From contig NZ_BBQT01000006.1 in the NCBI RefSeq assembly GCF_001570625.1, positions 1 to 64,000 on the forward strand: a DNA stretch of 64,000 bases. Direction: 5' to 3'. Position 1 is the stretch's first letter; each line of letters starts with the position of its first letter. This DNA comes from Syntrophomonas wolfei subsp. methylbutyratica. Lineage in GTDB: Bacteria > Bacillota > Syntrophomonadia > Syntrophomonadales > Syntrophomonadaceae. The notes under the pieces were generated by a model, which made no database searches, was not told the origin of the DNA, and worked only from the letters and a program-made list of their open reading frames with translations. Below are positions 46,241 through 56,261 of the stretch, in pieces. The position numbers and the translations under genes were made by a program.

Positions 46241-46289
46241 GCGTCCTTAATAGCGACCGCAGGGAGCATCAGTTGTGCCCGACAGGGCG
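46241..46289 (-). repeat. Degenerate module in MITE copy E
   Basis: GCGTCCTTAATAGCGACCGC and following GACAGGGCG resemble the module at 46362-46415 with several changes. It lies in the left part of the element, before TACGCATGGGCAACACC. Confidence 0.5.
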
Positions 46290-46361
46290 CTACGCATGGG
46301 CAACACCAACGGCTTGTCTCGCGGCTCAAGGGGTACCGCGCCAATCTCCCGTCCATGGGAG

Positions 46362-46415
46362 GCAACCTTAATAGTGACACCCGTAGGGTGGAACACTAGG
46401 CGTACCCGAAGGGTG
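46362..46415 (-). repeat. Nested UUCG-hairpin module, in MITE copy E
   Basis: GCAACCTTAATAGTGACACC and the closing ACCCGAAGGGT are the complement of the module in copy B. In this orientation the UUCG hairpins are on the transcribed minus strand. Confidence 0.65.
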
Positions 46416-46534
46416 AAGGGTGAAGCATCCATGCTTCGCCAACGCTCGCTTTGCATATTTATGCAACCCCATGCAACAAAAAGGATTTTTTGCAGTAGAG
46501 TCAATATTAAATATAGCAGCTAAATTTCCTACTG

Positions 46535-46576
46535 ACGCCTTCCGCCTTCCGCCTTCCGTCTTCCGTCTTCCGCCCT
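46535..46576. repeat. Heptamer array reaching into the dxr stop codon
   Basis: Units of CGCCTTC type, CCGCCTT CCGCCTT CCGTCTT CCGTCTT CCGCCCT, end at 46576, the first base of the dxr stop (complement TCA, 46576-46578). The stop codon is thus partly supplied by the repeat. Confidence 0.8.
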
Positions 46577-47730
46577 CATATAAGCTCCTGGCAACGTACC
46601 CGGGCCCAGGCATCAGCTGCCAGTATGCTGTCCAGGTCAGGCTGTTTCACTATATCATGCATTTCCATAACTCTTTCCACCAGGAGAGGGATGCGGGTAA
46701 AGTCAATCCTTCTTTGCCTAAAGGAGTTTACCGCCACCTCATTAGCCGCATTCAGCACGGCCGGCATGGTACCTCCCGCTTTACCCGCTTCATAAGCCAG
46801 AGCCAGAGCGGGAAAAGCCTGGGTATCCGGGCGGCCAAAATGAATAGCCCCCAGCGTTCTGAAATCCAGCCTTTCTACCGGAGACTCGATTCGCTCCGGA
46901 TAAGTTAAAGCATACTGTATAGGTATTCTCATATCGGGCCTTCCCAGGTGGGCCAGGAATGCTCCATCCTGCAGTTCCACCATGGAATGGATGATGCTCT
47001 CGGCTTGAAGCAGGACTTCAATTTCATTATACCCCACTCCAAACAGATGATGTGCCTCAATAACCTCCAGTCCCTTGTTCATCAGGGTAGCGGAGTCTAT
47101 GGTTATTTTAGGTCCCATGGACCAGTTGGGATGCTGCAAGGCCATCTCTAAATTAACCGCCTTCAGCTGTTCCCGGGTAAAATCCCGGAAAGGACCGCCG
47201 GAAGCGGTAAGCCAAATCCGCTGCAGATGCCGGGCTTCACCCGCCAGGCACTGGAATATGGCTGAATGTTCGCTGTCAACCGGAATAATTAAAGCTCCCT
47301 GCTGTCGTGCTTCTTGCATTACAATATCCCCGGCTGCTACCAGGGTTTCCTTATTGGCCAGAGCTACCCTTTTCCGAACCTTAATGGCCGCCAGGGTAGG
47401 CAAAATACCTATGGCTCCGCTCAAGGCTGCCAGCACAATATCCGCTTCAGGCAGGCTGGCTAATTCGCACAATCCCTCCACCCCGGGCAGAGCTTTTTTA
47501 ACTCCGCTGCCACCCAGCTCTCCAAGCTTTTTTATGCTTTCTTTATCAGCCAAAGAAATATATTCCGGCCGGTAGAGTTCGATCTGTTCCCGCAAGAGCT
47601 CAACTTCATCCTTGGCCGCCAGGCCCAGTACTCTGAACGAATCAGAGTGCATGCGGATTACATCCAGGGCTTGTCTGCCAATGGAGCCGGTGGAGCCAAG
47701 AATAATTACATTGGACTTTTTCTTGTTCAT
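46576..47730 (-). CDS. dxr: 1-deoxy-D-xylulose-5-phosphate reductoisomerase
   Basis: The 384-residue NADPH enzyme makes 2-C-methyl-D-erythritol-4-phosphate, the committed MEP-pathway step. The Rossmann motif GSTGSIGRQALD, the substrate loop SEHSAIFQ, WLTASGGPFRDF and the metal site KITIDSATLMNKGLEVIEA are all present. ATG at 47730 with GGAGG upstream; the frame is open to 47784. The C-terminus ends at a stop shared with a heptamer array. It follows the AI-2E family gene by four bases and precedes rseP. Confidence 0.95.
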   Translation of the reverse strand: MNKKKSNVIILGSTGSIGRQALDVIRMHSDSFRVLGLAAKDEVELLREQIELYRPEYISLADKESIKKLGELGGSGVKKALPGVEGLCELASLPEADIVLAALSGAIGILPTLAAIKVRKRVALANKETLVAAGDIVMQEARQQGALIIPVDSEHSAIFQCLAGEARHLQRIWLTASGGPFRDFTREQLKAVNLEMALQHPNWSMGPKITIDSATLMNKGLEVIEAHHLFGVGYNEIEVLLQAESIIHSMVELQDGAFLAHLGRPDMRIPIQYALTYPERIESPVERLDFRTLGAIHFGRPDTQAFPALALAYEAGKAGGTMPAVLNAANEVAVNSFRQRRIDFTRIPLLVERVMEMHDIVKQPDLDSILAADAWARVRCQELI

Positions 47731-47734
47731 TTTA

Positions 47735-48853
47735 TCATTTCCTCCAGTTAAGACTGTCAAATAAACCCGCCCGGTAACTGGCAATAAATATCACCAGCAG
47801 AACCGGTCCCATTATCATCCCGGTAAGCCCGCCCAGTTGCAAACCGGCATAAAGCGATATCAAGGTAGCCAGGGGATGCAAACCGATATTATCTCCCACG
47901 ATCTTGGGTTCGAGAAACTGCCTGACTACTGAAATCAAAAGGTAGACAATCAGGAGGCTTATCCCCAAATGCAAATCTCCCGCCACAAAATGCCATATAA
48001 TCCAGGGAATAAAAAAGGCGCCCGGTCCCAGCACCGGAAGAATATCCAATAGACCTACGATTATACCAATGGTAATTACATAATCGAAGCCCAGCACCCG
48101 TAAAGCCACCATAGTAACGATGGTGGTAACCGATATAAGTATGCCGTAAGCTTTGACAAACCCTACCAGAACCCGGAATAGTTCGGCAAAAACTTCCCGG
48201 GTCTTGGAACGAACAGTACCGGGAATCCATTGCATGACGAAACTTCTTATCAGAGCCCGGTCTTTGATAATAAAGAAGGTAGCAACGGTGGCAATCATCA
48301 AAAAAACCAGTATGCCTGGCAGCATGGCCAAGCCATGAATCAATCCATTGATGCTCTTTTCCATCAGACTGCTTACCAGCTTTATCCCGTTCTCCATATT
48401 CTGCTGCAGGGCATTTTGCGCCTGGGGGGAGAGATTAAGACCCAGGTAGAAGAGCTTCAAATCACTGATTGCAGCCATAAAGCTAGCCGTGATTTGATCC
48501 GAATAACGCAGAACCTGGGGATAGAGGCGAGACATATCATTTATTATCCGGGAAACCAGTAAAGACAAGAGGGTAAAAAAACCTCCCACTACCAGCAGCA
48601 GGCTAATTACTACCGACCAATTCCGGTTTAAATGGGCCTTTTTTTCAAAGAAAATTACCACCGGTTCAATGATTACCGCTAGCAGGATGGCAAAAATAAA
48701 GGGTAAAAACAGGACGGGAAGATGAGCCAGGATTTTTCCGGTCAGGGGAAAGACATAATGAAACAAAAGGTAAATGGCCAGCAGCACCATTACCGCAATA
48801 GTCGTCTTGCTCAATATTTTTAAGTATTTCTGTAATTCCGGATCCAAGCGCAT
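47735..48853 (-). CDS. AI-2E family / YtvI-like membrane protein
   Basis: The 372-residue polytopic membrane protein has about eight hydrophobic segments in the AI-2E transporter pattern: a cluster of segments at each end, an amphipathic middle, and the conserved GLLDILPVLGPGAF and QFLEPKIVGDNIGLHPL stretches. Members include YtvI, a sporulation membrane protein, and ion or quorum-signal exporters; which one applies here cannot be told. AAGGAG lies before the ATG. It is inserted between cdsA and dxr relative to Bacillus. Confidence 0.87.
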   Translation of the reverse strand: MRLDPELQKYLKILSKTTIAVMVLLAIYLLFHYVFPLTGKILAHLPVLFLPFIFAILLAVIIEPVVIFFEKKAHLNRNWSVVISLLLVVGGFFTLLSLLVSRIINDMSRLYPQVLRYSDQITASFMAAISDLKLFYLGLNLSPQAQNALQQNMENGIKLVSSLMEKSINGLIHGLAMLPGILVFLMIATVATFFIIKDRALIRSFVMQWIPGTVRSKTREVFAELFRVLVGFVKAYGILISVTTIVTMVALRVLGFDYVITIGIIVGLLDILPVLGPGAFFIPWIIWHFVAGDLHLGISLLIVYLLISVVRQFLEPKIVGDNIGLHPLATLISLYAGLQLGGLTGMIMGPVLLVIFIASYRAGLFDSLNWRK

Positions 48854-48873
48854 TAACTCCTTAAAGCATATTT

Positions 48874-49143
48874 GATGTCACTGCAAAAAGTTATAAATAT
48901 GCATTAGCTTGCATAAATATACCGCTCGCAGTCTTCGCATGGGCAACACCTGCGGCTTGTCTCGTGGCTCAAGGGGTGCCGCGCTAATCTCCCATCCTGG
49001 TCAGTAGCGCTCTCGCGACGTCCTGTCGCTCGCCCCCTTTCGCCTGCTCGCCTTCGCCGGGTGTTGCATCCATGCTTCGCCAACGCTCGCTTTGTATATT
49101 TATGCAACCCTCATGCAACAAAAGGGGTTTTTGCAGTAGAGTC
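48874..49143 (-). mobile_element. MITE-like element, copy F (270 bp, reverse)
   Basis: The ends GATGTCACTGCAAAAAG and TTTTTGCAGTAGAGTC, TTGCATAAATATACCG on one side and TTTGTATATTTATGCAA on the other, with the GC-rich core (GCTCTCGCGACGTCCTGTCG) between. No module is present. A target duplication could not be read. It accounts for most of the 312-base gap between cdsA and the AI-2E family gene. Confidence 0.82.
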
Positions 49144-49165
49144 AACTTTCCTTCTGCCAAAACAC

Positions 49166-49951
49166 TTATCCCCAGTAGACAAAGAAATAATAAACCACCG
49201 GCACTACCAGTAGAAAAGCGTCAAAACGGTCCAAGACACCCCCGTGGCCAGGAATTATCTTTCCGGTATCCTTAACCGCAGAGTATCTTTTGATACCGGA
49301 AATAAACAAGTCCCCGCACTGAGCCAGGATACTTGCTGCTACCCCCAGTAAAACTACCGGGCTAATTCCCAGCTGCCCCAGATCCAATAGTTTAAAAAAC
49401 GCCAGGGAAACTAACAGCGATAATAATAGGGAGCCTGCTGCTCCTTCCCAGCTCTTTCCGGGGCTTAGCAGGGGAGACATTTTATGTTTGCCCCAAACAG
49501 AGCCAAAAAGGTAACCACCTACGTCACTGGCCCAGGTTAGAAGAAAGGCCAGGAGTATTATTAAAAAAGGCTGTGACAGGTCTGCAATCTGGATAGCGTA
49601 AGACAGCAAAAAACCAATATAGGAAGAACCCAATAGGGTCCAGGCCAGATCCAGCGGTAAAAAACGTGGATAGCCCAGTACAAAATACAGCAATGTCATC
49701 ACCAAAAAGAGGTAAATACCCGGAAGCGTGTATTGGGGATAATCCGCTCCTAGCAATAAAATTAAGAGCAAGAAATAACCGGGCAGTTGGAGAACCTTAT
49801 GTCCCCTGTTTATAATCATACGATTGAACTCAAAAAGTCCCATAATGGCCAGCAAAACAAAGAAGCCTTTCCAGTACCATCCACCCTGGTATAAGATGGC
49901 AAGTAACAAGGGAATCCCGACAAACGAAGTTATCAGCCTGGTTTTAAACAT
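49166..49951 (-). CDS. cdsA: Phosphatidate cytidylyltransferase
   Basis: The 261-residue integral membrane enzyme makes CDP-diacylglycerol from phosphatidic acid and CTP. About seven hydrophobic segments are seen, with SPGKSWEGAAGSL and the signature CGDLFISGIKRYSAVKD and KIIPGHGGVLDRFD near the C-terminus. GGGGGAGG precedes the ATG, which lies within the end of uppS (8-base overlap). Confidence 0.95.
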   Translation of the reverse strand: MFKTRLITSFVGIPLLLAILYQGGWYWKGFFVLLAIMGLFEFNRMIINRGHKVLQLPGYFLLLILLLGADYPQYTLPGIYLFLVMTLLYFVLGYPRFLPLDLAWTLLGSSYIGFLLSYAIQIADLSQPFLIILLAFLLTWASDVGGYLFGSVWGKHKMSPLLSPGKSWEGAAGSLLLSLLVSLAFFKLLDLGQLGISPVVLLGVAASILAQCGDLFISGIKRYSAVKDTGKIIPGHGGVLDRFDAFLLVVPVVYYFFVYWG

Positions 49952-50717
49952 TTTCCTCCCCCTGTTGGCTTCTACTCAACCCGCCAAAACGTCTCTCTCT
50001 ATGCTGGTAATCCCAAATAGCCTGCATAAGGTGCTCCCGAGAAAAGTCCGGCCACAGGCAATCAGTAACCCAGAGCTCAGTATAGGCTATCTGCCAGAGG
50101 AGAAAATTGCTTATTCGCATTTCTCCCGCTGTCCTTATTAATAAGTCCGGATCGGGCATCCCAGCAGTGGTTAAACAAGCAGCAAAGCTTTCCTCGGAAA
50201 TCTCTTCCAGGCTTATTTCCCCAGCCAATAACCCGCTTGCCAGCTTCTTAACCGCAGCTATGATCTCGGCGCGGGAACCATAGTTCAGGGCAATATTAAA
50301 CTTTAAGCCCTTATTATATCGGGTATTCTCCAGCGCTTCCGCTATTTCCAGCCGGCATTGATGGGGCAAAGAATTATAGTCCCCTAATACATTAATACGA
50401 ACCGCATTGGCATGTAATTCATCCAATTCCCGGTGAAGGTATTCTACCAGCAGCTTCATGAGATAGTCAACTTCCTGCAGGGGCCTTTTCCAATTCTCCG
50501 TAGAAAAAGCAAAGACGGTTAGAGCAGATACGCCAAGATCTGAACAGGCCCGCACCACTTCCTTCAGGGAACTCATACCGGCCCGGTGACCCATGGTTCT
50601 GGGCATAAGACGTTTACTGGCCCAGCGCCCATTTCCATCCATGATTATAGCTATATGCTGCGGTAGATTGTTCCGATCGATAGATTCTTCCAGTTTCGCC
50701 TTTTTATTTACGGCCAT
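49944..50717 (-). CDS. uppS: Isoprenyl (undecaprenyl) diphosphate synthase
   Basis: The 257-residue cis-prenyltransferase makes the C55 lipid carrier for cell-wall synthesis. The family motifs are IIMDGNGRWA with the catalytic Asp, GHRAGMSSLKEVV, FSTENWKRP, GLKFNIALNYGSRAEI and RTAGEMRISNFLLWQIAYTE. GGGTGAAAGCAG before the ATG. It follows frr after a terminator; cdsA overlaps its end. Together they couple lipid carrier and phospholipid supply. Confidence 0.96.
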   Translation of the reverse strand: MAVNKKAKLEESIDRNNLPQHIAIIMDGNGRWASKRLMPRTMGHRAGMSSLKEVVRACSDLGVSALTVFAFSTENWKRPLQEVDYLMKLLVEYLHRELDELHANAVRINVLGDYNSLPHQCRLEIAEALENTRYNKGLKFNIALNYGSRAEIIAAVKKLASGLLAGEISLEEISEESFAACLTTAGMPDPDLLIRTAGEMRISNFLLWQIAYTELWVTDCLWPDFSREHLMQAIWDYQHRERRFGGLSRSQQGEENV

Positions 50718-50734
50718 CTGCTTTCACCCTAAAC

Positions 50735-50756
50735 TAAAAACCCCCGTCAGGGGGTA
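50735..50756 (-). terminator. Intrinsic terminator after frr
   Basis: CCCCC and GGGGG around GTCA (50741-50754), followed on the minus strand by TTTTTAGTTT. It separates the rpsB-tsf-pyrH-frr unit from uppS. Confidence 0.85.
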
Positions 50757-50807
50757 TTGCATGCTAGTAATATTATAACCATAGCCAGGAAAATGCGAAA
50801 GAAAAAT

Positions 50808-51365
50808 CTAGACTTCCATTATTTCTTTCTCTTTACCCTGTAAAACGCTATCTATTTCCTTAATCTGTCGATCTGTTTCCTTTTGGATATCATCCATGCC
50901 CTTTTTATTCTCATCTTCGGAAATAAGCTTTTCCTTTTCGCCGTTCTTCAAGAGTTCGTTGGCATCCCGACGAATATTTCTTACCGCGACCCGGGCTTCT
51001 TCCGCTCTTTTCCGCAGCACCTTGACCAGTTCCTTTCTTCTTTCTTCGGTCAACTGGGGGATGGCCAGCCGTATTACGTTGCCATCATTGGATGGATTTA
51101 TTCCCAGATCGGATTTCATAATAGCTTTTTCAATAGAAGCAATGATGGTCTTATCCCAGGGCTGTATCACCAGCAATCGTGCTTCAGGTACGGTTATATT
51201 GGCCAGCTGATTAATGGGAGTAGGCTGCCCGTAGTAATCAACCATAATCTTTTCCAGCATGGCCGGATTGGCTCTGCCGGCTCTTAACGATGCCAGGTCT
51301 TTTCTCAGGTGTTCAATGGTTTTTTTCATTCTCTCTTCCGTATCGCTTAAAATGTCCTTAATCAT
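50808..51365 (-). CDS. frr: Ribosome recycling factor
   Basis: The 185-residue L-shaped protein splits the post-termination ribosome with EF-G. It begins [33 protein letters not shown] and holds [22 protein letters not shown] and the helix [42 protein letters not shown] before the ATG. It follows pyrH by four bases. Confidence 0.97.
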   Translation of the reverse strand: MIKDILSDTEERMKKTIEHLRKDLASLRAGRANPAMLEKIMVDYYGQPTPINQLANITVPEARLLVIQPWDKTIIASIEKAIMKSDLGINPSNDGNVIRLAIPQLTEERRKELVKVLRKRAEEARVAVRNIRRDANELLKNGEKEKLISEDENKKGMDDIQKETDRQIKEIDSVLQGKEKEIMEV

Positions 51366-51369
51366 TATA

Positions 51370-52811
<1,442 letters not shown>

Positions 52812-52877
52812 ATTATAACCTCCTTAATTTTTTGCACGAAAAAGGGGGCGTATTAAACCAGCACCCCCCTTTCCCCT

Positions 52878-53576
52878 TTATGCCGTAATCTGTTCCCCTT
52901 GTTTACCCTCCAATACCGCATCGGCTATTCTGGAGGAGATTAATTTCACCGCTCGTATGGCATCATCATTTCCCGGTATAACATAGTCAATTTCATCCGG
53001 ATCACAGTTGGTATCCACAATAGCTACCACAGGAATATTAAGCTTGCGGGCTTCCGCTACCGCTATCCTTTCCTTACGGGGATCAACTACAAAAACTGCT
53101 CCCGGCAGTTTGTCCATTTCTTTAATCCCGCCCAGGAACCTTTCCAGGCGCTCTCTTTCGTTCAGCAGCCGGGCTACTTCTTTTTTGCTTAAAACCTCAA
53201 AAGCCCCCTCGGCTTCCTGTTTTTCCAGTTCCTTAAGACGAAGAACCCGCATTTTTATGGTTTTATAATTGGTTAACATCCCTCCCAGCCAGCGCTGGTT
53301 AACAAAATACATACCACATCTGCTTGCTTCTTCTCTAATCGTCTCCTGGGCTTGTTTCTTAGTACCGACAAAGAGAACCCCTTTTCCTGCTGCGGCCACG
53401 CTCTTGACAAATTCATAAGCGGCATCAAACTTCTTTACTGTCTGTTGCAGGTCGATAATATAGATGCCATTTCTCTCCATATAGATATAGGTTGCCATCT
53501 TGGGATTCCACCGGCGGGTCTGGTGTCCGAAGTGTACTCCTGCCTCCAGGAGTTGCTTCATAGTTACTACTGACAA
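52878..53576 (-). CDS. rpsB: 30S ribosomal protein S2
   Basis: The 232-residue small-subunit protein begins [26 protein letters not shown], with [26 protein letters not shown]-like [17 protein letters not shown] and the C-terminal [24 protein letters not shown] at 53576 is chosen, with AAAGGATG upstream, over the ATG 4 codons earlier. A sigma-A promoter lies about 110 bases upstream. Confidence 0.96.
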   Translation of the reverse strand: MSVVTMKQLLEAGVHFGHQTRRWNPKMATYIYMERNGIYIIDLQQTVKKFDAAYEFVKSVAAAGKGVLFVGTKKQAQETIREEASRCGMYFVNQRWLGGMLTNYKTIKMRVLRLKELEKQEAEGAFEVLSKKEVARLLNERERLERFLGGIKEMDKLPGAVFVVDPRKERIAVAEARKLNIPVVAIVDTNCDPDEIDYVIPGNDDAIRAVKLISSRIADAVLEGKQGEQITA

Positions 53577-53681
53577 AAATATGCACATCCTTTCAGTTTT
53601 TCCTCCGCCGTCTCATCCTTCATGAAGACTATTATTAGCACCTTTCAAGAAGTCCACTGGCGTGTGTATTTTCCAAAAGAT

Positions 53682-53711
53682 AATATATCACAAATTTATA
53701 TTGATTGGCAA
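53682..53711 (-). promoter_or_regulatory. Sigma-A promoter of the rpsB operon
   Basis: Minus-strand -35 TTGCCA (53706-53711), 18-bp spacer and -10 TATATT (53682-53687). It lies in the 180-base gap before rpsB, leaving a leader of about 100 bases, with no clear known regulatory motif seen. Confidence 0.6.
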
Positions 53712-53757
53712 GTTGGGGGAATCAAAGATAAGTAAAAAATACCGACGACTTCTTATA

Positions 53758-54504
53758 CTATATTACTGATTTTTTCCGAGTCAGGTTAAGTATCAATTCC
53801 ACTTCTCCTTGACCCCGTTCCAGCAACTGGGCTATTTCTTTGACATTATAGCCCTTTTCATGCAGGCTGCGTACTGCCAGGTAGGGATGGGCAGTCCTGA
53901 GCTCATCCAGGGAAAACCCGAGCCAAGGCAACTCTTCCCTGGTAGTAGTTTCTTCTTCAGATAATAAAGCTTTCTCCATAAAGGAATCAGGTAAAGAGAT
54001 AGGATCATCTCTCCATAAAATCTGGTCTTTGATAATCTCTGCTGTTTCCCGACTTATCCGGTTCATGTGATGGAAATAAGTATATCCCATATCCTTAAGA
54101 AGATGAATCAATTCTTTACTATCCATCTCCAATTCCCGGGCCAGTTCGTAAAGCCTTACTTTTGACGCACTTCCCGGCTTTTCGCCCGGCGGGAGATGAG
54201 GAGAAATCGTTTCCTCTTCCATTTCCTGAATAGCAAGCAAATCGTCTTTTCGGGAAGAACTGTAGTTAACACCGCTGGCTTCTGTATCCAGGCGCTCAAC
54301 TATCAACTCGGAAATACTCAGGCTATTTTCCATCATTTTTTCCAGTTCATCTCTTATACAGCCGGCTTCCAGCACGGTTTGCTTTAATTCCTGGGAGTAA
54401 TTACTCATATGAGACTTTTGTATAAAAAAAATAAAGATAAGTAAGATCGCCAGAACCAGGGCTACCAATAGTGAATAACTTGTTATGGGATTCACCTTCT
54501 TCAA
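53758..54504 (-). CDS. Membrane-anchored protein at the swrB position with an IF2_N-like domain
   Basis: The 248-residue protein starts with a membrane segment (about 9-29), then a coiled-coil-like linker (about 35-75), and at 115-162 a domain reading VRLYELARELEMDSKELIHLL, which strongly resembles the IF-2 N-terminal domain encoded in this same window ([15 protein letters not shown]). The C-terminus (205-240, HEKGYNVKEIAQLLERGQGE) is HTH-like and resembles endings of small flagellar-cluster proteins. The gene occupies the place of swrB between sigD and rpsB, but swrB orthology is only positional. Start TTG overlaps the previous gene stop. Confidence 0.75.
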   Translation of the reverse strand: MKKVNPITSYSLLVALVLAILLIFIFFIQKSHMSNYSQELKQTVLEAGCIRDELEKMMENSLSISELIVERLDTEASGVNYSSSRKDDLLAIQEMEEETISPHLPPGEKPGSASKVRLYELARELEMDSKELIHLLKDMGYTYFHHMNRISRETAEIIKDQILWRDDPISLPDSFMEKALLSEEETTTREELPWLGFSLDELRTAHPYLAVRSLHEKGYNVKEIAQLLERGQGEVELILNLTRKKSVI

Positions 54505-54821
54505 ACAATAATATCCAGCTCATTGCCGCGCATGTCAGGCCGTATATCCGTCTTATCTCTATTCGCCATCTTTTCGCTTTTTCCTTTTTTGGCCTGCTTC
54601 TTTTTCCCTGATTCCTCCTTTTCCTGTTTTTCATGTACATAAGTTCGTTCATTTCTTAACATCTGGTTTACCGTTTTGACGTTTTTATCTGTCTGCTGGC
54701 TAATCTGCTGTGCGAATTCCTGCTGCCTGCTATTGTTCTCCAATTGCTGGCTTTGTTGTATCCGGGCTACATCACCAACCTTCTGAATGAGGACTTGCAT
54801 ATCAACACTTCTAATGGTCAT
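54501..54821 (-). CDS. Small hydrophilic protein of unknown function (flagellar cluster)
   Basis: The 106-residue protein is glutamine-rich in its first half (QQSQQLENNSRQQEFAQQIS) and lysine-rich in its second (EESGKKKQAKKGKSEKM). There is no membrane segment or recognised domain. A strong GAGGAGG lies before the ATG. It overlaps the next gene by four bases and follows fapA. Composition suggests a coiled, nucleic-acid- or membrane-facing accessory protein, but this is not evidence of function. Confidence 0.7.
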   Translation of the reverse strand: MTIRSVDMQVLIQKVGDVARIQQSQQLENNSRQQEFAQQISQQTDKNVKTVNQMLRNERTYVHEKQEKEESGKKKQAKKGKSEKMANRDKTDIRPDMRGNELDIIV

Positions 54822-54840
54822 TCTATCATCCTCCTCAGGC

Positions 54841-56244
54841 CTAACGCAGCGATGTTAACTTTACCTCCCCCTGATCCGAAACAAAGGCGGCGAATTTTAC
54901 TATATCATTAACAATATACATGGATTGCCCTATGCTTATTCGTACTCCGGGGTATACTGTCTCCAATACTTTAATTCTGGCCATACTGCCCTTTTCAAAT
55001 TCCTCTTCCAGATATATTATCCTCTCTTCTATCCCGGCTATTTCCTGGCGCAATTTTTTAAAGTCTTCCAACATCTTTAACAAAGTCCTTCGTTTGTTTT
55101 CAGTAAGACTATCCGGAGATACCCCACTCCTCTGAAAAATCTGCAGGTTATTGCTGAGGTTGTCGAACAGCTTTTTCTTTTCCGTCTTTTGCTTGACCAG
55201 ATTCTGGTACTCGCTCCTGAACAAGGGATTAATTCCTACCTCCACAATGGTTTGAGTAGCCAACTGAGATCCTAAAACTTTGGATTCGATTTCTTGAAAA
55301 GCCTGAATGCAGCCACCAACAATCAGGGCTTTTCTATCGCTAACCCGAACACTCCCGCCAGCCTTTACGAAGGACTGCATTATGGCATCTTTTACGATTA
55401 CATCTTTTCCTGCTTCTACCCGGGAATTCTCAATAAAACGGGCATAGATATTCTCCCCGGCTTTTACCAGGCTCTTAAGTCCCCCGGCAATGCCCCCTTT
55501 AACCACAATACTTCCCGTGGCCGTGACATCCGCACCCTCAATAAAGCCATTTATTTCTATATCTCCTTCGGCCTTGACCTTAAAACCGGAATTCACCATT
55601 CCACTTATTAAGACGTTGCCGATAAAATCAATATCTCCCGTTGAATAATCTATGTTTCCATTTATATGTAGTACCGGGTCGACTACGACTTTGTTATCCA
55701 TTATGGTGACATGCCCGTCAGCAGCTGCATAGAGGAATCTCTCTTCGTTATCTGCCACCGTGTTTTTACCCCGGGGCAAGCGCAGTTCTTTAGGTTTTTT
55801 AGGGGGAATCTGATTCCCCAAAACATTAGTCCCGGGTTCCCCTTCAATGGCCGGAATCCGCTCAACCAGCAAAGTACCCCTTTTAACATTGTAAATCAAA
55901 CCTAAATCATGATAGTCAACATTACCTTTATCATCTACTTTAGGACCAATCCTTTCTTTGGGCAAGGGGAATTTAAAAATAATAGAGGCATTAACACCAT
56001 CTACCGGTGCCACACCTTCAGCTATCAATATATCTCGGCGCCAGTTCTCTGCTAGCACAGCTTGCTGGAGAGCCTCTTCCTTTATTCCGTATACTACTCC
56101 TTTCTCCGCCAGCACTTTTCTCACTTGTTCCAGGGAGCAGGGCACTCCTCCCTCCTCAGGACCGGTAACTTCAACGAAGGCCCGCATCATATCCTTGTCA
56201 ACGCTGACATTTACTTGACCATCTATTCTCGGTTCCTCTGCCAT
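54841..56244 (-). CDS. fapA: Flagellar assembly protein FapA (DUF342)
   Basis: The 467-residue protein has an N-terminal domain and a long right-handed beta-helix with repeated turns (IDYSTGDIDFIGNVLISGMV, GFKVKAEGDIEINGFIEGADVTATG, GSIVVKGGI). A coiled coil follows (about 350-410, KLFDNLSNNLQIF) and a small C-terminal domain. This is the layout of DUF342/FapA proteins, some of which affect flagellar assembly. The gene lies between sigD and the unknown small gene, matching a motility role. Confidence 0.87.
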   Translation of the reverse strand: MAEEPRIDGQVNVSVDKDMMRAFVEVTGPEEGGVPCSLEQVRKVLAEKGVVYGIKEEALQQAVLAENWRRDILIAEGVAPVDGVNASIIFKFPLPKERIGPKVDDKGNVDYHDLGLIYNVKRGTLLVERIPAIEGEPGTNVLGNQIPPKKPKELRLPRGKNTVADNEERFLYAAADGHVTIMDNKVVVDPVLHINGNIDYSTGDIDFIGNVLISGMVNSGFKVKAEGDIEINGFIEGADVTATGSIVVKGGIAGGLKSLVKAGENIYARFIENSRVEAGKDVIVKDAIMQSFVKAGGSVRVSDRKALIVGGCIQAFQEIESKVLGSQLATQTIVEVGINPLFRSEYQNLVKQKTEKKKLFDNLSNNLQIFQRSGVSPDSLTENKRRTLLKMLEDFKKLRQEIAGIEERIIYLEEEFEKGSMARIKVLETVYPGVRISIGQSMYIVNDIVKFAAFVSDQGEVKLTSLR

Positions 56245-56261
56245 AATTGTTCACCATCCCC

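Larger units (their letters stand above)
46184..46502 (-). mobile_element. MITE-like element, copy E (319 bp, reverse, 6-bp target duplication, two modules)
   Basis: The ends are GATTCCACTGCAAAAAG and TTTTTTGCAGTAGAGTC; 6-bp direct repeats AATATT flank it (46178-46183, 46503-46508). It lies in reverse orientation relative to copies A-D, so it is co-oriented with the surrounding genes. Two modules of the UUCG type are present (46362-46415 and a degenerate one 46241-46289), while much of the usual GC-rich core (GGCGAAGGCGAGCAGG) is absent. Confidence 0.8.
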
